Shown here in pieces: positions 17,862 to 27,370 of a stretch of 64,000 nt of DNA. The notes under the pieces are model-generated. The model was not told the origin of the DNA. It did no database searches and saw only the letters and a list, made by a program, of their open reading frames with translations. Source of the DNA: Pseudanabaena sp. BC1403 (GTDB lineage: Bacteria; Cyanobacteriota; Cyanobacteriia; Pseudanabaenales; Pseudanabaenaceae); the NCBI RefSeq assembly GCF_002914585.1, contig NZ_PDDM01000015.1, forward strand, positions 62,001-126,000, read 5' to 3'. Every line of letters starts with the position of its first letter. Position 1 is the first letter of the stretch. Both the position numbers and the translations under genes were made by a program.

Positions 17862-18524
17862 TTAGCCCTTCTTACCATTGCCACGAGTCACCGCAAAAAC
17901 AAGCACACCTGCGGCGATTAATAATGCACCACCACCTGCGATCGAGGCTTGCATGATCGGAAATTCACCTTCGTGGCTATGGGGTTTACCCTCTGCATGG
18001 GCTTGAGCATGGGCTGGATCTGTGCTGTTTTTAGCTGCATCGGTTGCGGTCGCATCGGTTTTAGCAATAGGAGCTTTCGATGGACTCGCAGCAGTAGTAT
18101 TGGGCTTAGTTTTACGAGACTCGGCATAGAGGGAGAGACTGCCTTGAGTAACCAGCTTTTCGCCAACGGACAAACCATCGGTAATCTCGATTAAATCGCC
18201 CTTAGTTGAGCCAGTTTTCACAGGTACTGGCTCATAGAAATCTTGATACTGCACAAATACTAATTGCTTGCCATCGGCATCCACCAACGCTGTTACGGGA
18301 ATCAGCACCGCCTTACTACCACCCTTGTCGGAGGCGATCGCCTTGACCTCAATGCCCAACTGTTTATCGGTAGTGGCATTTACCTTTACTCTCTCAATGC
18401 CACCCGTTGCCTGAAATTCATCGCCATGTCCAACATGGGCAAGGGCGATCGCAGGGGTACTCAGGGTCAAAGCTGCCGCCAGTAATGGGCTAAATATGGG
18501 GCTAAATAGAGAAAACTTTTTCAT
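17862..18524 (-). CDS. Minimal CzcB-like adaptor with C-terminal membrane helix
   Basis: The protein has only 220 residues, against roughly 400-500 for usual RND membrane-fusion proteins. After a signal peptide (cleavage near ALA-HVGHG) comes a metal-ligand-like AHVGHGDEF. Then follow about 100 residues matching the C-terminal beta-barrel and membrane-proximal part of CzcB-type adaptors (IPVTALVDADGKQLVFV, VKTGSTKGDLIEITDGLSVGEKLV). The lipoyl and alpha-hairpin domains are absent. A Thr/Ala/Lys linker, a His cluster (HAQAHAEGKPHSHEGEF) and a membrane helix (about 193-213) end it. It directly precedes the RND gene with a 5-base gap, so it is surely a partner of the pump. Confidence 0.82.
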   Translation of the reverse strand: MKKFSLFSPIFSPLLAAALTLSTPAIALAHVGHGDEFQATGGIERVKVNATTDKQLGIEVKAIASDKGGSKAVLIPVTALVDADGKQLVFVQYQDFYEPVPVKTGSTKGDLIEITDGLSVGEKLVTQGSLSLYAESRKTKPNTTAASPSKAPIAKTDATATDAAKNSTDPAHAQAHAEGKPHSHEGEFPIMQASIAGGGALLIAAGVLVFAVTRGNGKKG

Positions 18525-18660
18525 GGGATATCCTCACAAGCACTTAATAATTCAATGAACTTAATAAATTCTTAAGTAGTTTGTCAGAGGCGCGATGAAA
18601 TCGAGGTGAAAAGCAAATTGTTTCGCTACAATCAAGCTCGTGGTTGATTTGCCTAATGCA

Positions 18661-19359
18661 ATGCGAATTTTGCTTGTAGAAGATGAAATAGACTTGGGGA
18701 CAGCAATTAAGCAGGTCTTAGTTTGTGAAAAATATGTCGTGGATTGGGTAACTGATGGCGCTCAAGCTTGGTACTATCTCGAAAATCAATGGACAGACTA
18801 TTCTGTAGCGATTTTTGATTTGCTATTACCAAAACTGTCAGGGCTAGAACTCTGCCAAAAATTGCGATCGCATCAAAATCCTTTACCCGTACTAATGCTC
18901 ACTGCCCTCGGTCAACCCGAAAATCGCATCGCAGGGTTAGATGCAGGAGCTGATGACTATTTGGTAAAGCCTTTTGTGATGGAAGAACTTTTAGCAAGGT
19001 TACGCGCATTACAAAGGCGATCGCCCCAATTGCAACCTCAAGCGCTTACAGTTGGCAAATTTTCCCTAGATTATGCGAATAACGCCCTATTAGTAGCGAC
19101 AGATGCTCAAGAGCATTTACCACAGGCGATTCCCTTAACAACTAAAGAATTTCAAATTCTCACCTATCTCATGCAAAATTGCGATCGCATTATTTCGGGG
19201 AGCAAAATCCGTAACCAACTCTGGGATCTTGATGAAGAACCAGTTAGCAATGTGGTCGCCGCCCAAATGCGTCTATTGCGGCGCAAGTTAGCTAACTATG
19301 GCTGTGATTGCCCGATTGAAACAATTCCCAGTCAAGGCTATCGATTTAATACCCATTAA
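18661..19359 (+). CDS. OmpR/PhoB-type response regulator of the metal cluster
   Basis: The protein has 232 residues. An N-terminal receiver has the acidic pair in LLVEDE, phospho-acceptor Asp in AIFDLLLP, and Lys in LVKPF. A winged-helix DNA-binding domain follows (about 130-232), ending in the QGYRF signature. I take ATG at 18661 because MRILLVEDE is the usual start; an in-frame GTG seven codons earlier (18640) gives the longest frame. It is divergent from the adaptor/RND genes and directly upstream of the sensor kinase. This is the same layout as nrsRS beside nrsBACD, so it probably activates the efflux genes through the 136-base divergent region. Confidence 0.9.
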   Translation: MRILLVEDEIDLGTAIKQVLVCEKYVVDWVTDGAQAWYYLENQWTDYSVAIFDLLLPKLSGLELCQKLRSHQNPLPVLMLTALGQPENRIAGLDAGADDYLVKPFVMEELLARLRALQRRSPQLQPQALTVGKFSLDYANNALLVATDAQEHLPQAIPLTTKEFQILTYLMQNCDRIISGSKIRNQLWDLDEEPVSNVVAAQMRLLRRKLANYGCDCPIETIPSQGYRFNTH

Positions 19360-19360
19360 T

Positions 19361-19381
19361 GGGCGGCGCGAAGCGCCGCCC
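19361..19381. other. GC-rich hairpin between regulator and kinase genes
   Basis: GGGCGGCGC, loop GAA, GCGCCGCCC, immediately after the regulator stop and 13 bases before the kinase ATG. It could lower kinase expression relative to the regulator. Confidence 0.5.
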
Positions 19382-19394
19382 ATCACGATCAATT

Positions 19395-20774
19395 ATGAAC
19401 ACCCATCTATTATTTCGTCGTAGCCGAACTCGTCTCGCCTTTTGGTATGCGGGAGTGATGGCTGTAATCTTGAGTTTATCGGGATTTAGTATGTATCGCT
19501 TTCTGATTCAATCCAATTGGGAAGCGATGGAACGGGAAATGGAATCGATCGCAGGGACTTTACACGATAGTTTAGAACCGATGTTACCTGCTTCCGAAGC
19601 GCCAACTTCTATTTTACGGCGGATTTTGCCAGAACTCTGTTTAGTAGATCAGCCTTGTAATATCAGCCCCACGCTGATTCAACGCCATACCACAGGCATT
19701 AGCGATCGCAGTACTTATTACATTCGGCTCTTCAATCATCAAGGGAAACTCCTCGCCTTTTCACCTAGCCAAATTATTCCCGAACTGCCTCAGCATTTAA
19801 TAACTACACCTTGGCAAACCTTTGAAAGTTCTCAGGGTATCCGCTATCACCAGTTCACGATTATCTTGCATAGCCATGATGTGAAGAATCAAACCCATCG
19901 ACACAGTACTCAACCATCTTGGGGATACTTGCAACTCGGTCGGAATTTAGAACCATTTGATGCGGAAGTAAAGCGCATCAAACTAATTTTAGCGATCGGT
20001 TTTCCGATCGCATTGTTGTTAATTGCCCTCTCTAGTTGGTGGCTATCTAAATTAGCAATGCAGCCCATTTATCAGTCCTATCAACAGCAGCAACAGTTCA
20101 CCGCCAATGCTGCCCACGAATTGCGATCGCCTCTAGCAAGTCTCCTCGCTACCGTCGAAGCGATCTTACGAGTACCGCAAGTTAATCCCGAAGATACGCA
20201 AACAATGCTTTACAAAGTAGAAAAGCAGGGAAGGCGTTTGAGTAATTTAATTGCTGATTTACTATTTCTATCTAGCCTTGAGCAAAACTCATCCCCAAAG
20301 CCTTGGCAACGCTGTTGCTTAAATGATTTGATTAGCGACTTGACCGAAGAATTTTTAGAACTTGCCGCAGCATCTAATATTGATTTAACTAATCAAATGC
20401 CCGATCACGAGATTTATGTTTTGGGCAATGAATCTGAACTTTATCGCCTTGTTTCCAACTTAATTGCCAATGCAATTCAGTACATGCCTAGTAATGGTCT
20501 TGTTGAAATCAGCCTATTTGAAGAAGATCGCAAAGCATTAATTACTGTGAAAGATACGGGAATCGGGATTGCTCCAGCCGAACAAACGCGCATTTTTGAT
20601 CGCTTTTATCGTATCGATAGCGATCGCTCTAGTAAAACAGGCGGAACGGGATTGGGCTTGGCAATTGTGCAAGCGATCGCCAAAAGACATAAGGCAAATC
20701 TCAAAGTTACTAGTCAAGTTGATAAGGGCAGTCTCTTCACTTTGGAATTAGAGATCGCCCCGTATAGCAAATAG
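19395..20774 (+). CDS. Sensor histidine kinase of the metal cluster
   Basis: The protein has 459 residues. Helices near 14-34 and 195-216 bracket a periplasmic domain of about 160 residues, the likely metal-sensing part. A HAMP-like stretch is followed by HisKA (AAHELRSPLASL), then NLIANAIQYMP, DTGIGIA and GTGLGLAI of the ATPase domain. ATG at 19395 is preferred: the frame is open from an ATG at 19359, but that would put the GC-rich hairpin inside the coding sequence. It follows its response regulator and shares its strand. It resembles NrsS/RppB-type kinases. Confidence 0.9.
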   Translation: MNTHLLFRRSRTRLAFWYAGVMAVILSLSGFSMYRFLIQSNWEAMEREMESIAGTLHDSLEPMLPASEAPTSILRRILPELCLVDQPCNISPTLIQRHTTGISDRSTYYIRLFNHQGKLLAFSPSQIIPELPQHLITTPWQTFESSQGIRYHQFTIILHSHDVKNQTHRHSTQPSWGYLQLGRNLEPFDAEVKRIKLILAIGFPIALLLIALSSWWLSKLAMQPIYQSYQQQQQFTANAAHELRSPLASLLATVEAILRVPQVNPEDTQTMLYKVEKQGRRLSNLIADLLFLSSLEQNSSPKPWQRCCLNDLISDLTEEFLELAAASNIDLTNQMPDHEIYVLGNESELYRLVSNLIANAIQYMPSNGLVEISLFEEDRKALITVKDTGIGIAPAEQTRIFDRFYRIDSDRSSKTGGTGLGLAIVQAIAKRHKANLKVTSQVDKGSLFTLELEIAPYSK

Positions 20775-20846
20775 AGCTTTTGACAGAAAATCTAGATACT
20801 TGCACTAATACTCCTGCACACTTTAGTTTTTAAGTAAAATACATCT

Positions 20847-21137
20847 ATGGCAAAAATATCTCTGTGCGATCGCTGTAATTTTTACTCTCACAGCCAGCTT
20901 TTGGTCTGTGCAGTACATCCTTATGGGCCAGAGTGGGGACTTTGCTCAGATTTCATCTCGGCGGAGCTATGGGAACCCGACGATCCCCATAGTTATGATC
21001 CTGCTATGGAAGCAGAATGTGGCTGGCATCCAATCTTTACAGGTAAATGTCCAGAATGCCGCACAGCCTTTTCGCGAATGAGGATGCCGCCAGAGCAATG
21101 GCGCTGTAAGTGCTGTGGCTGGGAAGATGATTTATAA
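20847..21137 (+). CDS. Small Cys-rich probable zinc-binding protein
   Basis: The protein has 96 residues and no membrane segment. Cysteines come in pairs: CDRC near the N-terminus, single Cys at CAVH, LCSD and ECGW, then CPEC (about 73-76) and CKCCGW at the C-terminus. This suggests one or two zinc ribbons. It also has acidic stretches (WEPDDPHSYDPAMEAECGWHP). I recognise it only as a conserved cyanobacterial hypothetical type. It lies alone between the sensor kinase and the BMC protein gene, which converges on it, with a hairpin in between. Confidence 0.7.
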   Translation: MAKISLCDRCNFYSHSQLLVCAVHPYGPEWGLCSDFISAELWEPDDPHSYDPAMEAECGWHPIFTGKCPECRTAFSRMRMPPEQWRCKCCGWEDDL

Positions 21138-21188
21138 CCCAAACCCTAATGTTTGCGCCCCTGCGGGGCGCAAACATTAGGGTTTGGG
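21138..21188. terminator. 24-bp hairpin between convergent genes
   Basis: Perfect arms at 21138-21161 and 21165-21188 surround loop TGC. It lies directly after the Cys-rich gene stop and before the BMC gene end, so it could act in both directions. Confidence 0.65.
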
Positions 21189-21207
21189 GATTCTTTGCGA
21201 ATTTTGA

Positions 21208-21849
21208 TTACTCTTTGAAATGGCTACCGTAGATATCGCGCCCCTTAACATTGTTAATCGTATTCAACACTGCCTCCGAAGCTGCCATAATATCTCTCTC
21301 TTCGCCACCGAGATATAAACGCCCAAAGCTACCAACTGCCACAATTTCCAGAATATTAATCGAGGCAGCTTTTTCGGCTTCGTTAGCCGCAAGAGCCGCA
21401 TAGGCAGCAGGTTCCACTTCCATGATGTACAGAGTTTGCCCAGACAACAACATCTGCCCTCGCCGAAAGCGATTAATTAACTGGGTTTGATGTGCGTCAA
21501 TATTACGAATAATTTGACTAGATAGTAATCTAGGCTTAATCCGATCTTCTTCGGTTACGCCCAGCATCTCCAAAATGGCTCGACCAGCGGCTTGGGTTTC
21601 TCCTTGACTTGACGAATGAATTTCTAGTAGTCCATACAAGCGCTCAACAATTTGCACACCTGGACGTACTGAAGTTGATTTCAGAGCTACATCGGTAATG
21701 CGGTTAATTTCAACACCTGGGGAAATCTCGATCCAGAGGGATGTGTCACCTGGTAAGGGTAAAAATCCTTGTGCGACCGTTCCTAAATAAGCAGCATGTT
21801 GTTTTTGAAGATTGTCTAAGTAGACGTAGCTGCGTAAATCGATAGCCAA
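21208..21849 (-). CDS. BMC (microcompartment shell) domain protein
   Basis: The protein has 213 residues. The C-terminal half ([40 protein letters not shown]) has the beta-alpha pattern and the GS.GR..L.G core of BMC shell proteins such as CcmK. The N-terminal half is weaker but has a similar layout ([34 protein letters not shown]), so a tandem or permuted BMC fold like CcmO is possible. No other carboxysome gene is nearby. A role in a shell or as a shell-derived regulator is inference; the cyanobacterial relatives I recall carry only the domain name. Confidence 0.75.
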   Translation of the reverse strand: MAIDLRSYVYLDNLQKQHAAYLGTVAQGFLPLPGDTSLWIEISPGVEINRITDVALKSTSVRPGVQIVERLYGLLEIHSSSQGETQAAGRAILEMLGVTEEDRIKPRLLSSQIIRNIDAHQTQLINRFRRGQMLLSGQTLYIMEVEPAAYAALAANEAEKAASINILEIVAVGSFGRLYLGGEERDIMAASEAVLNTINNVKGRDIYGSHFKE

Positions 21850-21942
21850 AAAAATTTTCTCCCACGAGGCTTTTACTGGGCTTTTCTAGCTGTCTGAATC
21901 AAAAAATTAGTTAGCTACCCAATATGTAATTTTATAGCAATA

Positions 21943-21990
21943 GCAACAAAAAGAGAGAGGACGCTTCGCACCCTCTCTCTTTTTTGTTGC
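21943..21990. other. Hairpin upstream of the BMC gene
   Basis: GCAACAAAAAGAGAGAGG pairs with CCTCTCTCTTTTTTGTTGC around a short loop holding GCTTCGC. It ends with a T-run on the plus strand. Confidence 0.5.
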
Positions 21991-22007
21991 TACGCAAAAT
22001 TAAACCC

Positions 22008-22058
22008 AAAACCAAGATATTTACCGCCCGCTACGCGGGCGGTAAATATCTTGGTTTT
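22008..22058. terminator. 24-bp hairpin after the SmpA-like gene
   Basis: Perfect arms at 22008-22031 and 22035-22058 surround loop TAC. It lies one base beyond the stop of the minus-strand gene that ends at 22060. Confidence 0.6.
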
Positions 22059-22059
22059 G

Positions 22060-23136
22060 TTATAAGCCTGCTTGAGCTTTAGCCACTACTTGACCATCTT
22101 TAAACTCAATGATTGCATTACTACCTTGAGGGTTTTTCCAAGAATAAACCTGCCCAATACTATTGTTTGAGTTATTCTCGGCGATAACCTTACCAGATGT
22201 ACCAAAAACTTTTTCCACCTGCTCAATAGTCATTCCTTTTTGAATGCGATTAAACTTTTCCAAGGTTATAACCTGTTCTTGTTCCTGCTCATTTGGATTG
22301 GTGATCGGCTCAACCGAAGAAAGATTAGCTTTGGGTGTAGTTTGGGGAGTCGTGGCAGATGGTTGGATAGTCTCGGTAGGAATACTTTTTGCTGTAGTTG
22401 TTATATTTTTTGCTTCTTTATTTTGAACTGATGGGGTTGCTAATGATGAGGAATCACTTGACTCAATAGCGGCTTTTGATGTAATAGCCCTGACTGATGC
22501 ACCAATTCCCAATCCTAGAGCGACAATCGATAAGCCTACAAACAACAACTGCCAATAATTACTATCAGATTGAGGTTGCGATCTATTAGCTTTGACAATA
22601 TCAGTTGATGCAATTGTTAAGGCATTAGTAAGAGGTTGCTTCTCCTTATCAGAAGCTAAAAGATGTTTTTTAGCTTCTGAATTTGTTGGTGCAATTTTCT
22701 TGATCGCATTCTGCAAGACAGAATGCTTAGAAAGCTGTGGCTCTGGCGATCGCGCTTCTTGCTGCTTACGATCCAGATCTGGATCTATTTCTGTAAATGA
22801 TGTCAGTGACGATCTTGGAAGATCTAGCATAAATTGCTCCGTCCATAGCAGTTGCTGCTCATGCGTTTCTTCACCATTGCGCCAACAGTGAATCCTAAAT
22901 TTAGCTACCGATTCTATATGCAAATTTTGAAGTTTGCTATGGACTAATGTCAGCAATTTTTCTTTGTCAATGGCAGATTCTGTCCGAATTTGTAGCTCTA
23001 AAGTGCTATCGACAATATCTACGGCAACATGAAGCTGCTCGATGTTAAGGGGCTGTAACGCCTGACAAATAATTTCGGCGATCGCCTTTGGATCTCGTTT
23101 ATGGGCAAGTTCGGCAATCGAAAGCATACTTGACAA
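22060..23136 (-). CDS. Membrane protein with C-terminal SmpA/BamE-like domain
   Basis: The protein has 358 residues and is not a recognised named family overall. Residues 1-110 form a soluble alpha/beta domain. A polar linker (110-190) and one membrane helix (about 195-215) follow. A Ser/Thr/Pro-rich stretch leads to a C-terminal domain of about 70 residues: FNRIQKGMTIEQVEKVFG, VYSWKNPQGSNAIIEFKDGQV. This matches the SmpA/OmlA (BamE) or DUF3862 fold in which a GM(T/S)xxQVxxxxG motif is typical. The predicted topology puts the C-terminal domain outside the cytoplasm. The two-domain fusion is seen in cyanobacteria; its role is unknown to me. Confidence 0.7.
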   Translation of the reverse strand: MSSMLSIAELAHKRDPKAIAEIICQALQPLNIEQLHVAVDIVDSTLELQIRTESAIDKEKLLTLVHSKLQNLHIESVAKFRIHCWRNGEETHEQQLLWTEQFMLDLPRSSLTSFTEIDPDLDRKQQEARSPEPQLSKHSVLQNAIKKIAPTNSEAKKHLLASDKEKQPLTNALTIASTDIVKANRSQPQSDSNYWQLLFVGLSIVALGLGIGASVRAITSKAAIESSDSSSLATPSVQNKEAKNITTTAKSIPTETIQPSATTPQTTPKANLSSVEPITNPNEQEQEQVITLEKFNRIQKGMTIEQVEKVFGTSGKVIAENNSNNSIGQVYSWKNPQGSNAIIEFKDGQVVAKAQAGL

Positions 23137-23328
23137 TTGTCCTAGGCTAACTAATGAATAGCTTTATAGCTCTTCTTGGCTATCTTAATTTCAATACATT
23201 ACACTTGCCGACTAAAAGCTGTGATCGGCTAAATTGCGTGATTACATCAAAATACGTTCAAATTTTGGTGCAAGTTTTGCGTGATTTATCTATGAATATA
23301 CACTATATATCTGTAAATTTCGCTTAGG

Positions 23329-23389
23329 ACACAAACCTCAAAAAAGGTTGGCGCGGCTTTGTGGCATTATCCTTTGTTGAGGTTTGTGC
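23329..23389. other. Interrupted inverted repeat upstream of sqdB
   Basis: ACACAAACCTCA (23329-23340) pairs with TTGAGGTTTGTG (23377-23388) across a GC-rich loop of about 36 bases. A second small hairpin, GTATGTGT with ACACATAC, follows near 23440-23463. They lie in the 426-base gap before sqdB and may be 5'-UTR structures. Confidence 0.4.
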
Positions 23390-23482
23390 TTTAACTAATT
23401 CAAGCCTCTCTACAGCAATCCTCAAAACACAAACATTCCATGTATGTGTTTCTCGACACATACAACTAAAGGAATTTCAGTC

Positions 23483-24714
<1,232 letters not shown>

Positions 24715-24732
24715 TATCGCTGTTGCCCAGTA

Positions 24733-24787
24733 CCAAACCCAAAATAAAGTGGCAGCGTTTCGCGCCGCCACTTTATTTTGGGTTTGG
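24733..24787. terminator. Hairpin after sqdB
   Basis: CCAAACCCAAAATAAAGTGGC pairs with its complement ending at 24787; the inner stem GCG...CGC closes a TTTCG loop with a one-base bulge. The outer CCAAACCCAAA stem recurs in other palindromes of the window. Confidence 0.6.
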
Positions 24788-24888
24788 GGTTTGTGTTTAG
24801 TCCCTGCGATAGAAGATTTAAATTAAAAAAAGAAGTATCTTAGATTACATAACAGAGTTATTGTCAAGCCCTTCTTACCGAACCTACC

Positions 24889-25266
24889 ATGACAGCTTCA
24901 ACAAAAACCTTGCGAGTTTTGGTGGTGGATGACCACGAACTGACCCGATGCACTTTACAGCTAGCTCTTTCACTACAATCTTGTATTGGCACTGTAGAGG
25001 TTGCAACTAATGGCAAAGAAGCGATCGCCAAAGTTCATAAACACGAACCAGATGTCGTAGTCATGGATCTGCACATGCCAGTGATGGACGGATGGACAGC
25101 ATCCAACGCCATCAAAACCGAATATCCTCATATTAAGATTGTTGCTTATTCAGCCGCCGATGGAGGAAAAGCTCAAGCTCTTTCCAATGGAGCAAACATT
25201 GATGCTTTTTGTGACAAAGGAGCCTGTACTCGTAGTTTGCTAGAAGCAATCAGAAGCGTTGCTTAA
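24889..25266 (+). CDS. Single-domain response regulator
   Basis: The protein has 125 residues and is one receiver domain only. It has the acidic pair in VVDDHE, phospho-acceptor Asp in VVMDLHMPVMDG, Ser in AYSAADG and the conserved Lys in FCDKGA. No output domain follows, so it acts by protein contact or in a phosphorelay, or modulates a kinase encoded elsewhere. The start MTASTKTLRVLVVDD is normal. It is monocistronic, converging on the rhomboid gene with a shared hairpin terminator. Confidence 0.9.
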   Translation: MTASTKTLRVLVVDDHELTRCTLQLALSLQSCIGTVEVATNGKEAIAKVHKHEPDVVVMDLHMPVMDGWTASNAIKTEYPHIKIVAYSAADGGKAQALSNGANIDAFCDKGACTRSLLEAIRSVA

Positions 25267-25267
25267 A

Positions 25268-25314
25268 CCCAATAAAAAAGAGTCGGCGTTTTACGCCGAC
25301 TCTTTTTTATTGGG
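25268..25314. terminator. Bidirectional terminator hairpin
   Basis: CCCAATAAAAAAGAGTCGGCG pairs with its complement at 25294-25314, giving an A-run before and a T-run after the GC stem. It ends both the response-regulator and rhomboid genes; the rhomboid stop codon (25307-25309) lies inside the right arm. Confidence 0.8.
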
Positions 25315-25927
25315 CAGTTTTGCTTGGTGATAATAGTTTTGCCGCAATGATGCCACCAATAAAACCAAATAAATGCCCTTCCCATGAAATATAAGATCTG
25401 GTCGGCAATACACCCCAGATCATTCCTCCGTAACCGATCGCAATTGCAATCGAAATAGCGATCGCCACGAAGCTTTTTTCAAAATATCCACGGAATAGCA
25501 AATAGCCAAAATAGCCGAAAATCACCCCACTTACACCAATATGGGTGGAACAAGGTCTACCAACTAACCAAGTCCCTAAACCACCCACCAATGCCGACAT
25601 AAAAGACACAAAATAAAAATCTTTAATGTTTCGCAACATCACAAACCATCCAAGGACAGCAAATGGGGCTGTGTTAGCCAAAACGTGATAGAAACCTCCA
25701 TGCAGAAATGGCGCAAACAGAATACCGCGCAAACCAATAAAGCTATGTGGGACAATTCCTAGAGCATTAAGACCACGGCTCAAGCCACAGCCATTGGCAA
25801 TTACTAAAATCTTTTCAAGGAGTACTTCATTTAAGATGACGATAATCCAAAAAGTTGCTACCAAACCCGCCAAGATTTTAACTTGAGTTTTTAGCTCTCC
25901 ACTAATAGTTTGCAGCTGTTGCTTCAC
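25307..25927 (-). CDS. Rhomboid-family intramembrane serine protease
   Basis: The protein has 206 residues and about six membrane helices. The catalytic Ser is in GVSGVIFGYFG (GxSG motif). The partner His is in WEGHLFGFIGG near the C-terminus. GGFYHVLANTAPFAVLG resembles the conserved H-x-x-x-N region in the second helix. Rhomboids cleave membrane helices; the substrate is unknown. The short cytoplasmic N-terminus (MKQQLQTISGELKTQVK) precedes the first helix. It is single and convergent with the response regulator. Confidence 0.9.
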   Translation of the reverse strand: MKQQLQTISGELKTQVKILAGLVATFWIIVILNEVLLEKILVIANGCGLSRGLNALGIVPHSFIGLRGILFAPFLHGGFYHVLANTAPFAVLGWFVMLRNIKDFYFVSFMSALVGGLGTWLVGRPCSTHIGVSGVIFGYFGYLLFRGYFEKSFVAIAISIAIAIGYGGMIWGVLPTRSYISWEGHLFGFIGGIIAAKLLSPSKTAQ

Positions 25928-26003
25928 GATTTTTACCCCACGAAAGTGATTGCATCTCTAACCGATTAGATTATAAATAATCTTTACTACGTCTTTCCCA
26001 ATA

Positions 26004-26044
26004 AATAGTTAGTGGTGAGCCTTCGCGGCTCACCACTAACTATT
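26004..26044. other. 18-bp hairpin in the rhomboid-RRM gap
   Basis: AATAGTTAGTGGTGAGCC, loop TTCGC, and its perfect complement. It lies between the rhomboid gene start and a small minus-strand gene whose stop is 58 bases away. Confidence 0.5.
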
Positions 26045-26101
26045 AGGTTATGTTTTGGCTATAGCCTGATACATCCTACGGGTGGGGCAAGATCTATCAG
26101 T

Positions 26102-26260
26102 CTAGAGTTTCTCAATAATTCGTACATTGATGTATTGATCGTTTTTTAACTTTTCTTTGATCCGCTTTTCCACATCCTGTTCTTGTTTCTTTTGAGCATC
26201 ATTAAGAGCCTGACCAATCCATAAACAGTAACTAAGAATAAAAATCCCGAAAAATTCCAT
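26102..26260 (-). CDS. 52-residue putative membrane-anchored small protein
   Basis: A short frame runs from ATG (26260) to TAG (26102). The peptide begins MEFFGIFILSYCLWIGQAL, a clear hydrophobic helix. It continues with a highly charged amphipathic tail (DAQKKQEQDVEKRIKEKL) and ends IINVR-like: YINVRIIEKL. A single N-terminal anchor with a coiled tail is a common layout for small cyanobacterial proteins. I do not recognise the family. Coding is suggested by the coherent layout, not proven. It is isolated between the rhomboid and RRM genes. Confidence 0.5.
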   Translation of the reverse strand: MEFFGIFILSYCLWIGQALNDAQKKQEQDVEKRIKEKLKNDQYINVRIIEKL

Positions 26261-26382
26261 GTAAATACCATGCAAATTTATGGAAGCGGATAATACTATA
26301 GTTAAATTTTATTCGTCAAGTAATTAACCTCAAAAAACATCAAAACTTAATATTTAAATCATGGCTGTCTCAGCTTCAAAAG

Positions 26383-26429
26383 AAACAAGAGAGATTTGCA
26401 GCGCTAAATGCTGCAAATCTCTCTTGTTT
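26383..26429. other. 20-bp hairpin upstream of the RRM gene
   Basis: Perfect arms at 26383-26402 and 26410-26429, followed by T-rich DNA on the plus strand. It lies about 330 bases upstream of the RRM gene, in a gap without another plus-strand gene. Confidence 0.5.
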
Positions 26430-26755
26430 TTGATTGCGCCCGAAAAATCAGTTCTAAATTACAAAACCAAAATTGGTTTTGTTGATGTCCAAGTTCGCGA
26501 TCGCTATATATGCTTTTTGATATTGATTGAATTTTGATACTTTCATTACATTTTATTTTTAAGACAAGCATTTTGTATGTTATGTTGATACATGGCACAA
26601 GAGTGTCGTATCAAGTTGATTAATCGCAGGTAGCACGTAATCAATAGCTCCAATTTAAGCTAACAAGTAGCAAACAAGTTTTTTAAACAAGTTTTTTGTA
26701 GCGGCTGCTCTAGTCACCTGCTGAAGATTTTATAGCGTAGAGGTTTTCTATTATC

Positions 26756-27274
26756 ATGTCCATTCGCCTTTATGTTGGCAACTTGCCAGCAGAATTAGAT
26801 CGCCAAGCTCTAGAAAAAATTTTCAATGAATCAGGTGATTCAGTATCGTTGAAAGTTATAACTGATCGCAAAACAGGCAAATGCCGTGGTTTTGGCTTTG
26901 TCACTGTCGACTCTGATGAAGTTGCTGACGTAGTCATTGAGAAGTTTAATGGCTATGATTTCAACGGTGCTGTATTAAAGCTAGAAAAAGCTTTGCCTCG
27001 TACCAAAGGTAAAGCCGAAGATGGTTCTGATTTGGAAGATGTTTCTTCTGATGACTCCTCTCAGTCAGAGAGCGAATCTCCAATAACAAGTACAGTTGCT
27101 GCACCAGTTAAAGCCGCAGCAAAACGCAAAAAGCGTAGCAATAACAACAAGAAAACTACTGGAAGTGTATCTAGTTCTAGTGGATCTTCTGAAGCTCATC
27201 AACCTGACCCACGTTGGGCATCTGACCTAGAGCGTTTAAAACAGCTTCTAGAAGCTCAGGGCGCAGCTAAGTAA
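26756..27274 (+). CDS. RNA-binding protein with single RRM
   Basis: The protein has 172 residues. One RRM fills residues 1-82, with RNP2 RLYVGNL at 4-10 and RNP1 CRGFGFVTV near 42-50. A disordered Ser/Asp-rich and Lys-rich linker (KRKKRSNNNKK) leads to a short conserved C-terminus, HQPDPRWASDLERLKQLLE. This is the layout of the longer type of cyanobacterial Rbp proteins, some of which are cold-induced or guide mRNA to the thylakoid. The 150 bases upstream are free of genes and contain AAACAAGTTTTTT twice, perhaps a regulatory leader. A strong terminator follows the stop. Confidence 0.92.
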   Translation: MSIRLYVGNLPAELDRQALEKIFNESGDSVSLKVITDRKTGKCRGFGFVTVDSDEVADVVIEKFNGYDFNGAVLKLEKALPRTKGKAEDGSDLEDVSSDDSSQSESESPITSTVAAPVKAAAKRKKRSNNNKKTTGSVSSSSGSSEAHQPDPRWASDLERLKQLLEAQGAAK

Positions 27275-27283
27275 GAAATAAAC

Positions 27284-27318
27284 AATAAAAAAGCCTCGCT
27301 AAGCGAGGCTTTTTTATT
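27284..27318 (+). terminator. Rho-independent terminator of the RRM gene
   Basis: AATAAAAAAGCCTCGCT pairs with AGCGAGGCTTTTTTATT. The GC stem followed by six T lies 10 bases after the stop. Confidence 0.85.
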
Positions 27319-27320
27319 TA

Positions 27321-27367
27321 ACCGAAAATAGAGTTGCGGTGCAAAGCGCCGCAACTCTATTTTCGGT
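27321..27367. other. Second hairpin after the RRM gene
   Basis: ACCGAAAATAGAGTTGCGG pairs with its perfect complement around TGCAAAGCG. It directly follows the terminator and precedes the interrupted ATACCAA element. Confidence 0.5.
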
Positions 27368-27370
27368 TTT

